Source: Gottfriedia acidiceleris
Lineage (GTDB): Bacteria > Bacillota > Bacilli > Bacillales > Bacillaceae_G
NCBI RefSeq assembly: GCF_002128425.1
Contig: NZ_NESS01000006.1
Span: forward strand, 62,001 to 126,000
Direction: 5' to 3'
DNA length: 64,000 nucleotides
Part shown: piece by piece, positions 1 through 8,190 of the stretch
How the letters are laid out: the number at the start of each line of letters is the position of its first letter
Position numbering within the stretch: position 1 is the stretch's first letter
Notes under the pieces: model-generated
Seen by the model: only the letters and a program-made list of their open reading frames with translations
Database searches by the model: none
Told to the model about the DNA's origin: nothing
Made by a program: the position numbers and the translations under genes

Positions 1-2
1 CT

Positions 3-47
3 GGTTCTACAATTGAAACTGCAGGTGCAATCGGTAAAGCACTTTAA
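3..47 (+). CDS. C-terminal end of an upstream gene (partial)
   Basis: The first bases read in one open frame to a TAA, giving a 14-residue tail, GSTIETAGAIGKAL. It ends 31 bases before the next start, so it probably belongs to the gene preceding the aromatic operon. Too little is present to assign a family. The glycine/alanine-rich ending would suit many Rossmann-type or FAD-type enzymes. Confidence 0.4.
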   Translation, partial: GSTIETAGAIGKAL

Positions 48-78
48 ATAAATTATTAGACAAAGGTAGGATACTAAG

Positions 79-1767
79 ATGAAAAATCAAGAAGAAATTG
101 TATTTACTACTGCGGATGCCGTCGTAAAAGAGTTAGTTCAAGCAGGCGTAGAAGTCGCTTTTGGAATTGTAAGTATTCACAACATGCCCATCTATGACGC
201 GATTTTAAGGGATGGAAGAATCAAACTAATCTGTTCACGTGGCGAAAGTGGAGCAGTAAATATGGCAGATGGCTATGCTCGTGCAACAGGAAAATTAGGT
301 GTTGTTATTACTAGTACAGGAACAGGAGCAGGAAACGCAGCTGGTTCATTAGTAGAAGCTTGGGCAGCCGGAGTTCCACTTCTTCATCTGACGGGAGAAG
401 TAGCATCACCTTATCTTGGAACTGGTAAAGGGTATATACATGAATGTAAAGATCAGCTTTCAATGATGAGCGGTGCATGTAAAAATGCTGTAAGACTTAG
501 AAGACCTGAACAAACAGCAGGAGTAGTAAGAAAAGCAATTGAAGAAGCATTAACTGCTCCAACAGGACCGGTTACATTAGAAATTCCAATCGATTTTCAA
601 TCAGCGATTATTGAGGATGTTTCGATTAATAAAGCACATATGGATGTTTATAAACAGCAGTTAACAACAGTTATACCGGAATCAGCAATAACTAAAATTT
701 TAGAAGCACGTCGTCCAGTTATTTGGGCTGGTGGCGGTGTTATTTCTGCTAATGCGTCAAAAGAGTTAACAAATTTGGCAGAAATTATCGGCGCAGCTGT
801 TATTACTAGTCAGTCAGGAAAAGGCTCGATACCAGAAGATCATGAGCAATGTATAGGTCATTTTGCAGCCAATGAGTCTACTAAAGAGTTTTTGAGAAAT
901 ACAGATTTATTAATCAGCGTAGGAGTACGCTTCAGAGGAAACGAAACATCAAATTGGAAAGTAACTGTCCCTGAAGAACATATCTCGATTGATGCAGATT
1001 TTAATGCAATTAATCGTAATTATAAAGCGAAAATCGGGTTAGTCGGAGATGCCAAGGATATTTTATCGGCTCTAATTAATAAAATCGATGAAAAATCAGT
1101 TTCGGTTTTACCATCTTATATAGAAGAAGTACGTAACTTAAGAAATGCAGTACGAGGACAACTTCGTAAAACACTTGGTCCGTTTGAACAATTTGTAGAT
1201 GGAATGAGAGAGATTTTACCGAGGGATACAATTTTAGTTCGAGATGTGACAGTACAAGCAAATGTATGGGGTAGCAGAATATTCGATATTTACGAACCTA
1301 GAACATCTATTCATGCATCCGGTGGAGGTATCGGTCAAGGTCTTCCTACTGCTATTGGAGCACAAGTAGGTTGCCCTCATCAAACAGTCGTACTGATGGC
1401 TGGTGATGGCGGATTTATGGTTAATGTAGGTGAAATGGTGACTGCAGCTGAAGAAAACCTGCCAATTATTATTGTGTTATTTGATGATTCAGGTTATGGA
1501 GTTCTTCGAAATATTCAAGAAGCAGCATACGGGCGCCAAGTGGCAGTGAATTTATTAAGTCCAGATTTTGTAAAACTAGCTGAGTCAATGCATTTTGAAG
1601 CAGCACGTATTGGTTCAGGAGACGAATTTGTTAATGAATTAAAGAAAGCAACTGAAAGAAGAAGACCAACAATGATCGTTGTCGATATGGAAGCAGTTGG
1701 ACCTATGGCTATACCATTTGGTGGACCTCCAGGAGCAGCTGAAAGTTTTAAGCCAAAAAAATTATAA
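79..1767 (+). CDS. Thiamine-diphosphate-dependent decarboxylase/lyase (acetolactate synthase / benzoylformate decarboxylase superfamily)
   Basis: A 562-residue protein with the three-domain layout of the ThDP decarboxylase/acetolactate-synthase superfamily. The N-terminal PYR domain carries the catalytic glutamate (Glu56, context RGESGAV). The C-terminal PP domain has the GDGGF Mg/ThDP motif near residue 442, ending in DDSGYG about 27 residues later. Family enzymes decarboxylate 2-keto acids, condense them, or cleave C-C bonds; the length fits a single-subunit enzyme. It is the first complete gene of a tight operon (12-base gap to the aldehyde dehydrogenase). That neighbour makes decarboxylation of a 2-keto acid to an aldehyde the simplest reading (inference). 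The ribosome site is AAAGGTAGG. It is unlikely to be the biosynthetic IlvB because no IlvN-like small subunit or ilv gene is nearby. Confidence 0.85.
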   Translation: MKNQEEIVFTTADAVVKELVQAGVEVAFGIVSIHNMPIYDAILRDGRIKLICSRGESGAVNMADGYARATGKLGVVITSTGTGAGNAAGSLVEAWAAGVPLLHLTGEVASPYLGTGKGYIHECKDQLSMMSGACKNAVRLRRPEQTAGVVRKAIEEALTAPTGPVTLEIPIDFQSAIIEDVSINKAHMDVYKQQLTTVIPESAITKILEARRPVIWAGGGVISANASKELTNLAEIIGAAVITSQSGKGSIPEDHEQCIGHFAANESTKEFLRNTDLLISVGVRFRGNETSNWKVTVPEEHISIDADFNAINRNYKAKIGLVGDAKDILSALINKIDEKSVSVLPSYIEEVRNLRNAVRGQLRKTLGPFEQFVDGMREILPRDTILVRDVTVQANVWGSRIFDIYEPRTSIHASGGGIGQGLPTAIGAQVGCPHQTVVLMAGDGGFMVNVGEMVTAAEENLPIIIVLFDDSGYGVLRNIQEAAYGRQVAVNLLSPDFVKLAESMHFEAARIGSGDEFVNELKKATERRRPTMIVVDMEAVGPMAIPFGGPPGAAESFKPKKL

Positions 1768-1779
1768 AGGGGATTCAGT

Positions 1780-3225
1780 ATGATTTCGACATATCCAGTT
1801 GTATCAGGAAGATATCTCATAAATGGTGAATGGAAAGAAATAAATGAAACAGCTAGTATCATTAACCCTGCAAATAAGTCGGAAGTAATCGGTAAAGTTG
1901 CGTTATGTACTGAAGAAATCGTAAACGAAGCAATTGATGCAGCATCGACAGCATTTGAAGATTGGTCACAAAGTGAAGTTGAAAATCGCGTAGAAAGAAT
2001 GAAAGTAGCGGCGAAGGAACTATCTAAAATTATTGAAGAAAATGTTTCATTATTTGTACGTGAAAATGGAAAAACACTTGTAGAAGCAAAAAAAGACTTA
2101 TTACGCTGTGTTGAAGTGATGAATGGTGGAGCAGATGAACTACTTAAATGGTGGAATCCGGAGTTACTTCCAGGAAATCAGAAAGTTCAAGTACGAAGAA
2201 GAGCTAGAGGGGTCGCGGCAGTCATTACTCCTTGGAATTCGCCAATGATTTTAACATTTAAGCGAGTGATTCCAGCAGTTTTAGCAGGGAATACAGTGGT
2301 CGTAAAACCAGCTACAAATTGTCCACTAACAATTATGACTTGTTTAAAAGTAGTGGCTGAACATTTTCCACCTGGTGTAATTAATATTGTAACAGGTTCA
2401 GGAAAAATGATTGGTGACAAGCTTTGTTCTGATTCACGAGTTCGTACGATTGCTTTTGTCGGAAGTACACAAACAGGTAAAGATATTATGAAAAAGTCTT
2501 CAGGAAATCTTCAAAAAGTTTATATGGAGCTTGGTGGGAATGACCCGGCGATTATTTTAGAGGATGCTAACTTAGATGACGAAGCAATTAAACGATTAAG
2601 AATGAGCATTTTACGAGCAGCAGGTCAAGTTTGTTCAGCTATTAAGCGCGTATATGTACATGAAACTAGATATGTTGAATTAGTAAAAAAATTAAAGAAA
2701 GAATTTGAGCGAATTGTTGTAGGTGATGGTATTCAACCTGATGTAACAATGGGCCCATTAAATAATAAAGCTCAGTATGACTATGTCAACAGATTAATCG
2801 AGCGTACTGAAAAAGCAGGTGCCAATGTAATAACAGCTGGGATTCAACTGAATCCTGAAATGTGGGATCAAGGATACTACATCTTACCAACAATCGTAAC
2901 AGGTGTTGACCAGCAAAGTGAGATCGTTCGTACAGAGCAATTCGGACCTGTCATTCCTATTTTACCTTTTTCAACGATTGACGAAGTTATCAAACTAGCA
3001 AATGACAGTGAATTTGGTTTAAGGGCTTCTGTTTGGACTGAAAATGAAGAATTAGCGGTTGAAATGGCAGATCGCTTAGAAGCAGGTGCAGTTTTTTATA
3101 ATAACCATACTATCTTTAGTGATTTAGCATTGGATTTCCCAGGGTTAAAAGAGAGTGGTGTTTCAAGAGAAACGAGACATTGTGGATTGGAATTCTTTGC
3201 AGATTCATATGGATTTGCAAATTGA
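1780..3225 (+). CDS. NAD(P)-dependent aldehyde dehydrogenase
   Basis: A full-length 481-residue ALDH-superfamily protein. It has the PWNSP oxyanion-region motif near residue 150, the general-base glutamate in MELGGND (about residue 250) and the nucleophile in GQVCSA (about Cys285). It oxidises an aldehyde to a carboxylic acid. Its position directly behind the ThDP decarboxylase suggests it takes that enzyme's aldehyde product (inference). The ribosome site AAGGGGATT lies 5-10 bases before the ATG. The 15-base gap to the next gene supports co-transcription. Aromatic-aldehyde and aliphatic-aldehyde dehydrogenases cannot be separated by eye, so the substrate is open. Confidence 0.88.
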   Translation: MISTYPVVSGRYLINGEWKEINETASIINPANKSEVIGKVALCTEEIVNEAIDAASTAFEDWSQSEVENRVERMKVAAKELSKIIEENVSLFVRENGKTLVEAKKDLLRCVEVMNGGADELLKWWNPELLPGNQKVQVRRRARGVAAVITPWNSPMILTFKRVIPAVLAGNTVVVKPATNCPLTIMTCLKVVAEHFPPGVINIVTGSGKMIGDKLCSDSRVRTIAFVGSTQTGKDIMKKSSGNLQKVYMELGGNDPAIILEDANLDDEAIKRLRMSILRAAGQVCSAIKRVYVHETRYVELVKKLKKEFERIVVGDGIQPDVTMGPLNNKAQYDYVNRLIERTEKAGANVITAGIQLNPEMWDQGYYILPTIVTGVDQQSEIVRTEQFGPVIPILPFSTIDEVIKLANDSEFGLRASVWTENEELAVEMADRLEAGAVFYNNHTIFSDLALDFPGLKESGVSRETRHCGLEFFADSYGFAN

Positions 3226-3240
3226 GGAAGGTGAATACAC

Positions 3241-4023
3241 GTGAGACTTGGTCTAATCGGGTGTGGTAATATTGGACAATTTCTTCTTCAAGCAATTAAT
3301 AAAGATGGCATGTTACCTGGCGGAAAGATTGTTTCAATTTATACACGTTGTGAAGAATCAGCGGTTCAGCTAGCTAAAGAGTTTGAAACAGAAGCTTATA
3401 CAGATGTAGATGCGCTTCTTCACTCTAATATAGATTTAGTCATTGAAGCTGCAACAGTAGAAGCAGCAGAAGAATACGCTATTAAAGTTCTTGAAGGTGG
3501 AAAAGACTTATTGTTAAGCAGCATTGGGGTAATGGCTGATTCTGTTTTTGAAGAAAGAGTTCGAGATGTTTGTACAAGATGTGGTGTAAACGTTTTCTTA
3601 CCATCAGGAGCAATCGGTGGATTGGACATTTTAAAGTCAGCAAAAGCTGTGAATGGTCTAGAGACTGTATCAATTACAACTAGAAAACCACCTGGAGCAT
3701 TATCGGGAGAAGTTTTTGCTAAAGAAACGATTTTGTTTGAAGGCTTTGCAGCTGAAGCAATTAAGCTATACCCAAGAAATATAAACGTAGCAATCGTACT
3801 ATCATTAGCTGGAATAGGCTCTAACAACACGAAAGTAAAAATTATTGCTGACCCGAATGTGATAAAAAATAGCCATACAATTGAAGCAGCTGGTGCGTTC
3901 GGAAAACTGAAACTTGAAATCGAAAATGATCCAATGCCAAATAATCCTAAAACAAGTTATTTAGCAGCGTTAAGTGTTTTGGCAAAGTTACAAAACAAAG
4001 ATAAATATGTACAAGTTGGTTAG
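3241..4023 (+). CDS. Aspartate-dehydrogenase-like (NadX/DUF108 family) oxidoreductase
   Basis: 260 residues starting at GTG behind GAGGAAGGTGA. The N-terminal Rossmann motif is GLIGCGNIG. The C-terminal part follows the L-aspartate dehydrogenase family (SGAIGGLD, TTRKPPGAL, NINVAIVLSLAG). Known members oxidise L-aspartate to iminoaspartate with NAD(P), often feeding NAD synthesis. No nadA or nadC is here; the gene sits between an aldehyde dehydrogenase and a ring-hydroxylating dioxygenase. It may therefore act on another amino or hydroxy acid in this pathway (inference). Gaps of 15 and 23 bases place it in the operon. Confidence 0.82.
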   Translation: MRLGLIGCGNIGQFLLQAINKDGMLPGGKIVSIYTRCEESAVQLAKEFETEAYTDVDALLHSNIDLVIEAATVEAAEEYAIKVLEGGKDLLLSSIGVMADSVFEERVRDVCTRCGVNVFLPSGAIGGLDILKSAKAVNGLETVSITTRKPPGALSGEVFAKETILFEGFAAEAIKLYPRNINVAIVLSLAGIGSNNTKVKIIADPNVIKNSHTIEAAGAFGKLKLEIENDPMPNNPKTSYLAALSVLAKLQNKDKYVQVG

Positions 4024-4046
4024 ATAAATGAAGGGAGAGTGTGAGC

Positions 4047-5348
4047 GTGATTAAAACAGAAAAAACTTTAGATGAATTGTCAAAAGAGCAACTAGTAAAT
4101 TACTTAAATAAAACCGTCAAACCAGATGAAGGAATCATCCCTGCATATCTTCTAGGTGATAAATCGGTTTACGAATTAGAACATGAAAAAGTATTTTTAA
4201 AAACATGGATTTTTCTAGGTCATGAATCTGAAGTCCCAAATCCGGGGGACTTTATGACACGTGAACTTGCAGGTTATTCGATCATTATCTCACGAGATAG
4301 TAATGGTGAAATCAATGCATTTTACAATATGTGCACTCACCGTGGTATGAAGCTGTGCCGTGCTGATAAAGGAAACAAGACTTTATTTACATGTCCATAT
4401 CACGGGTTTAACTTTAAAAATACAGGTGAGCTTGTTGGGGTACCGCTTCAAAAAGATATTTATGGTGAGAGACTCGACCGATCAAAAATGGGTCTTCACC
4501 AAGTGAAGCTAGAATTATATAAAGGTCTTTTATTTGGAAACTGGGACGAAAATGCAGAGCCTCTTGAAGAATTTCTCGGTGATTTTAAGTGGTATTTAGA
4601 TATTGTAGTAGGACGTGCAGAGATGGAAGTAATTGGAGCTCCGCAACGTTTTATTGTTAATTCAAACTGGAAAGTCGGTTCTGATAACTTTGTAGGTGAT
4701 TCCTACCATACGATGGTTACTCACGGTTCAATTGCCAAATTAGGTATGGTACCAAATGCAACATACTCGAAGCGTGGTTTTCAAATTCACACTGAAAACG
4801 GACATGGATTAAACCTTGGAACACCAAACCCAGACTTTGCTTTTCCTGAAGAATTAAAGGATGAATATAAAAGTAATTTGTCAGAAGAACAATATGAAGT
4901 TTTATCAAACTTAAAAAATATGATTGGTAATGCTTTTCCGAATATGTCATTTTTAATATCTCACACAAAAATTAAGGGCGAATTAATTTCGAATACTTCA
5001 ATTAGAATGTGGAGACCAATTAGTCACAATAAAATGGAAGTAATTGCTTGGATGCTAGTAGAAAAAAATGCTTCTCAGGAATGGAAGAATCGATCAAGAG
5101 ATTCCTTTATCTTAACGTTTAGCCCATCTGGTATTTTTGAGCAAGATGATACTGAAGTTTTCACAGACATAACAGAAGCTGCTCAAGGTCCAATGCCATT
5201 TCAAAAGAATTTAACTTATAACTATACAATGGGACTACATCGTGAACCTGTCGATTTTATCGGACCAGGTGTAGCCTATGATGATAAATTTACAGAAGCA
5301 AGTCAACGTAATTTCTACCAGTACTGGCTTGAATTAATGACCAAGTAA
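4047..5348 (+). CDS. Rieske [2Fe-2S] aromatic-ring-hydroxylating dioxygenase, alpha subunit
   Basis: This is the catalytic subunit of a two-component ring-hydroxylating oxygenase. The N-terminal Rieske cluster ligands are visible as CTH (about 96-98) and CPYH (about 116-119). The mononuclear iron site is D-x2-H-x4-H near residues 218-226, with the GDSYH context typical of RHO alpha subunits. It would insert both atoms of O2 into an aromatic ring to give a cis-dihydrodiol. I chose the GTG at 4047 because AAGGGAG (4031-4037) is 9 bases away; the in-frame GTG at 4041 is only 3 bases from it. The beta subunit and a diol dehydrogenase follow directly. No ferredoxin or reductase gene is next to it, so electron-transfer partners must be elsewhere. 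The substrate is not deducible from the sequence read by eye. Confidence 0.9.
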   Translation: MIKTEKTLDELSKEQLVNYLNKTVKPDEGIIPAYLLGDKSVYELEHEKVFLKTWIFLGHESEVPNPGDFMTRELAGYSIIISRDSNGEINAFYNMCTHRGMKLCRADKGNKTLFTCPYHGFNFKNTGELVGVPLQKDIYGERLDRSKMGLHQVKLELYKGLLFGNWDENAEPLEEFLGDFKWYLDIVVGRAEMEVIGAPQRFIVNSNWKVGSDNFVGDSYHTMVTHGSIAKLGMVPNATYSKRGFQIHTENGHGLNLGTPNPDFAFPEELKDEYKSNLSEEQYEVLSNLKNMIGNAFPNMSFLISHTKIKGELISNTSIRMWRPISHNKMEVIAWMLVEKNASQEWKNRSRDSFILTFSPSGIFEQDDTEVFTDITEAAQGPMPFQKNLTYNYTMGLHREPVDFIGPGVAYDDKFTEASQRNFYQYWLELMTK

Positions 5349-5367
5349 TAAAGGAGGGAGGAAGGAA

Positions 5368-5877
5368 ATGAATATTGAAAAACTATTAGCAAAATTAGAA
5401 TTTGAACAGTGGTTAATTGATGAAGCAGAATTACTTGATGATATTGAATTTGATGAATGGTTTCGTTTAATGCACTCGAATTTAATCTATCAAATGCCTG
5501 TACGCGTAAATAAAGAGGGAACACAACGCCCAGACTATTCAACTGAGATGTTTACTTTTAATGATGATATTGAATTATTAAAGCTTCGAGTAGATCGATT
5601 GAAAACCGACTATGCATGGGCTGAAATTCCTCCTTCAAGAACCCGCCGTTTTGTAAGCAATGTAAGCGTAAAAGAGTTTGTTAAAGAAGAGAAGGCAGTG
5701 GTTAATAGTTATTTACTGATCTATCGAAGCCGTAGCACAGATATTCACTATGATTTAATTTCTGGAGAACGTAAAGACGAGTTTACATATGAAGATGGGA
5801 AATGGAAGCTTTCCAAGAGGGTATTTATTGTAGATCAAACAACAATTAATACTAGAAATCTTGCAATCTTTGTTTAA
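5368..5877 (+). CDS. Aromatic-ring-hydroxylating dioxygenase, beta subunit
   Basis: 169 residues, the usual size of the small NTF2/SnoaL-like subunit of alpha3beta3 ring-hydroxylating oxygenases. Family signatures include the N-terminal acidic EAELLDD region, the Y-x-MPVRV segment, and an R-R-x-VSNV region at about 90-100. The subunit is structural, holds the alpha trimer together and has no cofactor. A very strong GGAGGGAGGAAGG ribosome site precedes the ATG, and the gene starts 19 bases after the alpha subunit. Confidence 0.88.
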   Translation: MNIEKLLAKLEFEQWLIDEAELLDDIEFDEWFRLMHSNLIYQMPVRVNKEGTQRPDYSTEMFTFNDDIELLKLRVDRLKTDYAWAEIPPSRTRRFVSNVSVKEFVKEEKAVVNSYLLIYRSRSTDIHYDLISGERKDEFTYEDGKWKLSKRVFIVDQTTINTRNLAIFV

Positions 5878-5898
5878 TAGAAGAAAGGTGGCTAAGTG

Positions 5899-6681
5899 AT
5901 GTTATTAAAAGATAAAGTAGTGTTAATTACAGGCGGCGCATCTGGAATAGGAGCAGCCGTTACGAGACGATTCGTTCAAGAGGGAGCAAAGGTAAGTATT
6001 ATAGGTCGCTCACTTGAAACACTAGAGCAAATGAAAGAAGAATTTAATGACAATCTCCTTATCATTCAAGGTGATGTAAGCAAATATGAAGACAATGAGC
6101 GAGCTGTAAAAGCGACAGTTGAACAGTTTGGTAAACTAGATGTATTTATTGCGAATGCAGGCGTTTTTGATGGCTTTGCAAAATTTGCTGATGTGACACC
6201 CGAAGCCCTTTCAGAGGCATATGACTACCTTTTAAATATAAACGTAAAAGGCTCATTTTTTGGTGCAAAAGCAGCTTTAGAGGAATTACAAAAAACAAAT
6301 GGTAATATTATTTTTACTGTATCAGGTGCAAGCTTCTACCCAGACGGTGGTGGAGTTTGGTACACGGCTAGTAAGCATGCTCAAATTGGTTTAATGCGTC
6401 AGCTTGCTTTTGAACTAGCACCAAATATACGAGTAAATGCAGTAGCACCAGGGGGAACTTTAACAGCACTAACTGTCATCCCACCTTTACGTACTTTTAC
6501 TAAATCTGTAGATAATGATACGAAAGCAAGCAATATAAAAAGAAGAAATCCACTTCAACTAGCACAAATGCCTGAAGATCATGTTGCAGCATATGTACTT
6601 TTAGCATCTGATCAGTCACGAGCGATAACTGGTGAAGTCATTTCTAGTGATGGTGGATTATCAGTTCGTGGACTTGGTTAA
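5899..6681 (+). CDS. cis-dihydrodiol dehydrogenase (short-chain dehydrogenase, BphB-like)
   Basis: About 260 residues of a classical SDR: TGGASGIG cofactor motif near the N-terminus, NAG in the middle, and a catalytic Ser with Y-x3-K (YTASK). Around the active site, SFYPDGGGVWYTASKHA and the following LAFELAPNIRVNAVAPGG closely follow the cis-2,3-dihydrodiol dehydrogenases of biphenyl/benzene pathways. It would re-aromatise the dioxygenase product to a catechol with NAD. AAAGGTGG is 7 bases from the ATG at 5899; the preceding GTG at 5896 is a less likely start. It is the last gene of the operon, followed by a terminator-like hairpin. No ring-cleavage enzyme is present in the window. Confidence 0.87.
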   Translation: MLLKDKVVLITGGASGIGAAVTRRFVQEGAKVSIIGRSLETLEQMKEEFNDNLLIIQGDVSKYEDNERAVKATVEQFGKLDVFIANAGVFDGFAKFADVTPEALSEAYDYLLNINVKGSFFGAKAALEELQKTNGNIIFTVSGASFYPDGGGVWYTASKHAQIGLMRQLAFELAPNIRVNAVAPGGTLTALTVIPPLRTFTKSVDNDTKASNIKRRNPLQLAQMPEDHVAAYVLLASDQSRAITGEVISSDGGLSVRGLG

Positions 6682-6700
6682 GGGATTATTGATAAAACAT

Positions 6701-6745
6701 AGGGTGTCTTAAAGGGGTGACTTTTTAGGGACACTCTCTTTTTTA
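6701..6745 (+). terminator. Probable rho-independent terminator of the aromatic operon
   Basis: AGGGTGTC and GACACTCT form an imperfect stem with additional pairing inside (TTAAA against TTTTTA). A run of T follows. It lies 19 bases after the diol dehydrogenase stop. Confidence 0.6.
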
Positions 6746-6872
6746 TTATTGTTAATAAAATTGTAAGGGGTTGGTAGTAGTTTAAACAGTATATATACGT
6801 TTTGGTATATAGATACCAGTTATATGATAAATCGTATGGAAGAGTTGTTACACGCTTGTTTTCATAAATACG

Positions 6873-7188
6873 CTTATCGGCAATAAAAAAAGGATCTTCA
6901 CTTGTTATTATCCCTTTATAGTAGACAGTCAAAAGAAAGGATTGTACTGTCTACTATGGAGGGGATTTTTTTATGGGGAAAATAAGAAAAACTTATTCTA
7001 AAGAAATTAAGGTGAAAGCTATTGATTTGTATTTTGAGAAGGATATGGGGATTAGATCAATAGCTAAAGAACTAGGTATAGGATTTGCGACTATTCAAAG
7101 ATGGATAACACACTACAAACGAGAAGGAATCCAAGGTTTAGAAGAAAAAAGAGGAACATCAGACAGCCTACTTAGAAGAAAAGCCAAA
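6873..7188 (+). mobile_element. Truncated copy of an IS3-family (IS150-like) element
   Basis: The left end and most of orfA are nearly identical to the intact element at 15023-16388, starting at CTTATCGGCAAT and running to AAGCCAAA at 7188. There the sequence switches abruptly to an unrelated ABC-transporter fragment. The right end and orfB are missing, so the copy is dead. Confidence 0.85.
6973..7188 (+). pseudogene. IS3-family transposase OrfA, truncated
   Basis: The first ~72 residues of the helix-turn-helix OrfA are retained (MGKIRKTYSKEIKVKAIDLY start; IRSIAKELGIGFATIQRW helix-turn-helix). The frame then runs into foreign sequence and stops at 7215. It differs from the intact copy at a few positions only. 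The zinc-free HTH would bind the element ends, but without OrfB there is no catalytic domain. Confidence 0.85.
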
Positions 7189-7192
7189 CGAG

Positions 7193-7261
7193 TGGCAGAG
7201 GCTTGGCTTTGCTAGAGCAATTATTACAAAGCCTGAAATCCTTATTTTAGATGAGCCATCA
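7193..7261 (+). pseudogene. ABC transporter ATPase remnant
   Basis: One frame reads QRLGFARAIITKPEILILD followed by EPS. This is the end of the signature region plus the Walker B motif of an ABC ATPase (compare QRLGIARA...ILDEP). Only about 23 codons remain, bounded by the IS remnant on the left and an antisense response-regulator remnant on the right. It is evidence of deletion, not a gene. Confidence 0.7.
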
Positions 7262-7482
7262 TACTTTTGGTTCTAATAATCTTTAAGCATTCCATCCCAT
7301 CAATTTTCGGAATCATAATATCAAGTAAAATTAAGTCAAAATATTGTACTTCTACTATCTGTAATGCCTCTTCACCATCAAAGACGGTGGAAACTGCATA
7401 TCCATGTTTCACCAAAGTATCCTTTATCATCTCACTAATGTAGTGATCATCTTCTACAATTAAGATTCGATTGATTATAATC
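7260..7482 (-). pseudogene. Response regulator receiver-domain remnant
   Basis: On the - strand the frame reads NRILIVEDD, then DGEEAL and DLILLDIMIPKIDGMECL. These are the acidic pocket and phospho-acceptor Asp region of an OmpR-type receiver domain. The fragment ends after about 70 residues at the junction with the ABC remnant; the rest of the receiver, the conserved Lys and the DNA-binding domain are gone. There is no in-frame ATG at the front: ATGGGATTATAA sits in the wrong frame just before NRILIV, as if one base were lost. Confidence 0.75.
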
Positions 7483-7876
7483 CCATCCTCAACTTTTATT
7501 CTGGTTTTTCATAAAAACTATATTAATACACTAAAATACTCCCAAGATAAAAATATCTAAGGAGTACTAGAATACAATATTTTACATGTAAATTTCTCCA
7601 CTTTTTGAAATCCAGTAATTTTTATTTTTTTTGATATTCTCTACATTACACATTTTGTATGTGACTATTAAAAATAGTGGAAACCCTCTTATTGAACAAA
7701 TAGTATAAAAAGACTCGACGGTTGGCTTATTAATTTTTCAGGTTCAATTTTATATAAAAAACTCTTTCACAAATACCAAACTAACATTACCACAAGTATT
7801 CAATATTTATCGGGCTTTTCCCTTCGTTAAATAGTAGACCGACATATTTAGTAGTATAAAGCTGTTACCCTTAATT
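7483..7876. other. Intergenic, no gene seen
   Basis: An AT-rich stretch of about 400 bases between two gene remnants. The only structure I see is a hairpin with ACTCC/GGAGT arms and an AGATA/TATCT core at 7538-7565, without a convincing T run on the + strand. No frame has a supported start. Confidence 0.6.
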
Positions 7877-8161
7877 CTAAGACTTTTGAAAGAGCTTCAG
7901 TTGTTTCATATAATCAATAGCTTTGGTTTTATTCTTTTTCTCAGAAACATATTCTGCTTCATTTTTAAATCTATAATAGTTATTTAATCTTACTTCTAAG
8001 AAAATGCCTTCAGAAACTGCTTTTTTAACTGCACACTTTGGCTCAGTTGTATGAGTACAGTTGGAAAACTTACATCTAATCGATAATTCCAAAAGATCTT
8101 TGAATTCATTTTCTATGTTTTCTACAGAATCTATAATTTCTGATACTTTTTTTTCGTTCAA
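7877..8161 (-). pseudogene. rsgA: C-terminal remnant of ribosome-associated GTPase RsgA
   Basis: The frame matches the zinc-binding C-terminal region of RsgA (YloQ/YjeQ). It has an IEN-x-FKDLLEL segment and then the C-x4-C-x-H-x5-C zinc knuckle (CKFSNCTHTTEPKC). These are followed by AVKKAVSEG and the R-x-NNYYRFKNE helix found at the end of that family. The GTPase and OB domains, about two thirds of the protein, are absent. The frame begins with a TTG lacking a ribosome site, immediately behind proC. It is most likely a leftover of a second rsgA copy; an essential-type rsgA is expected elsewhere in the genome. Confidence 0.75.
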
Positions 8162-8190
8162 AACGGAACAAAAAATCGCCTTTTTTTGTG

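Noticed and set aside
79-1767. Biosynthetic acetolactate synthase IlvB
   Set aside because: No regulatory subunit or ilv/leu genes nearby and the operon is catabolic in content; superfamily call kept general.
6678-6932. An 84-codon frame on the - strand
   Set aside because: It covers the terminator and the IS left end; no ribosome site and no recognisable protein.
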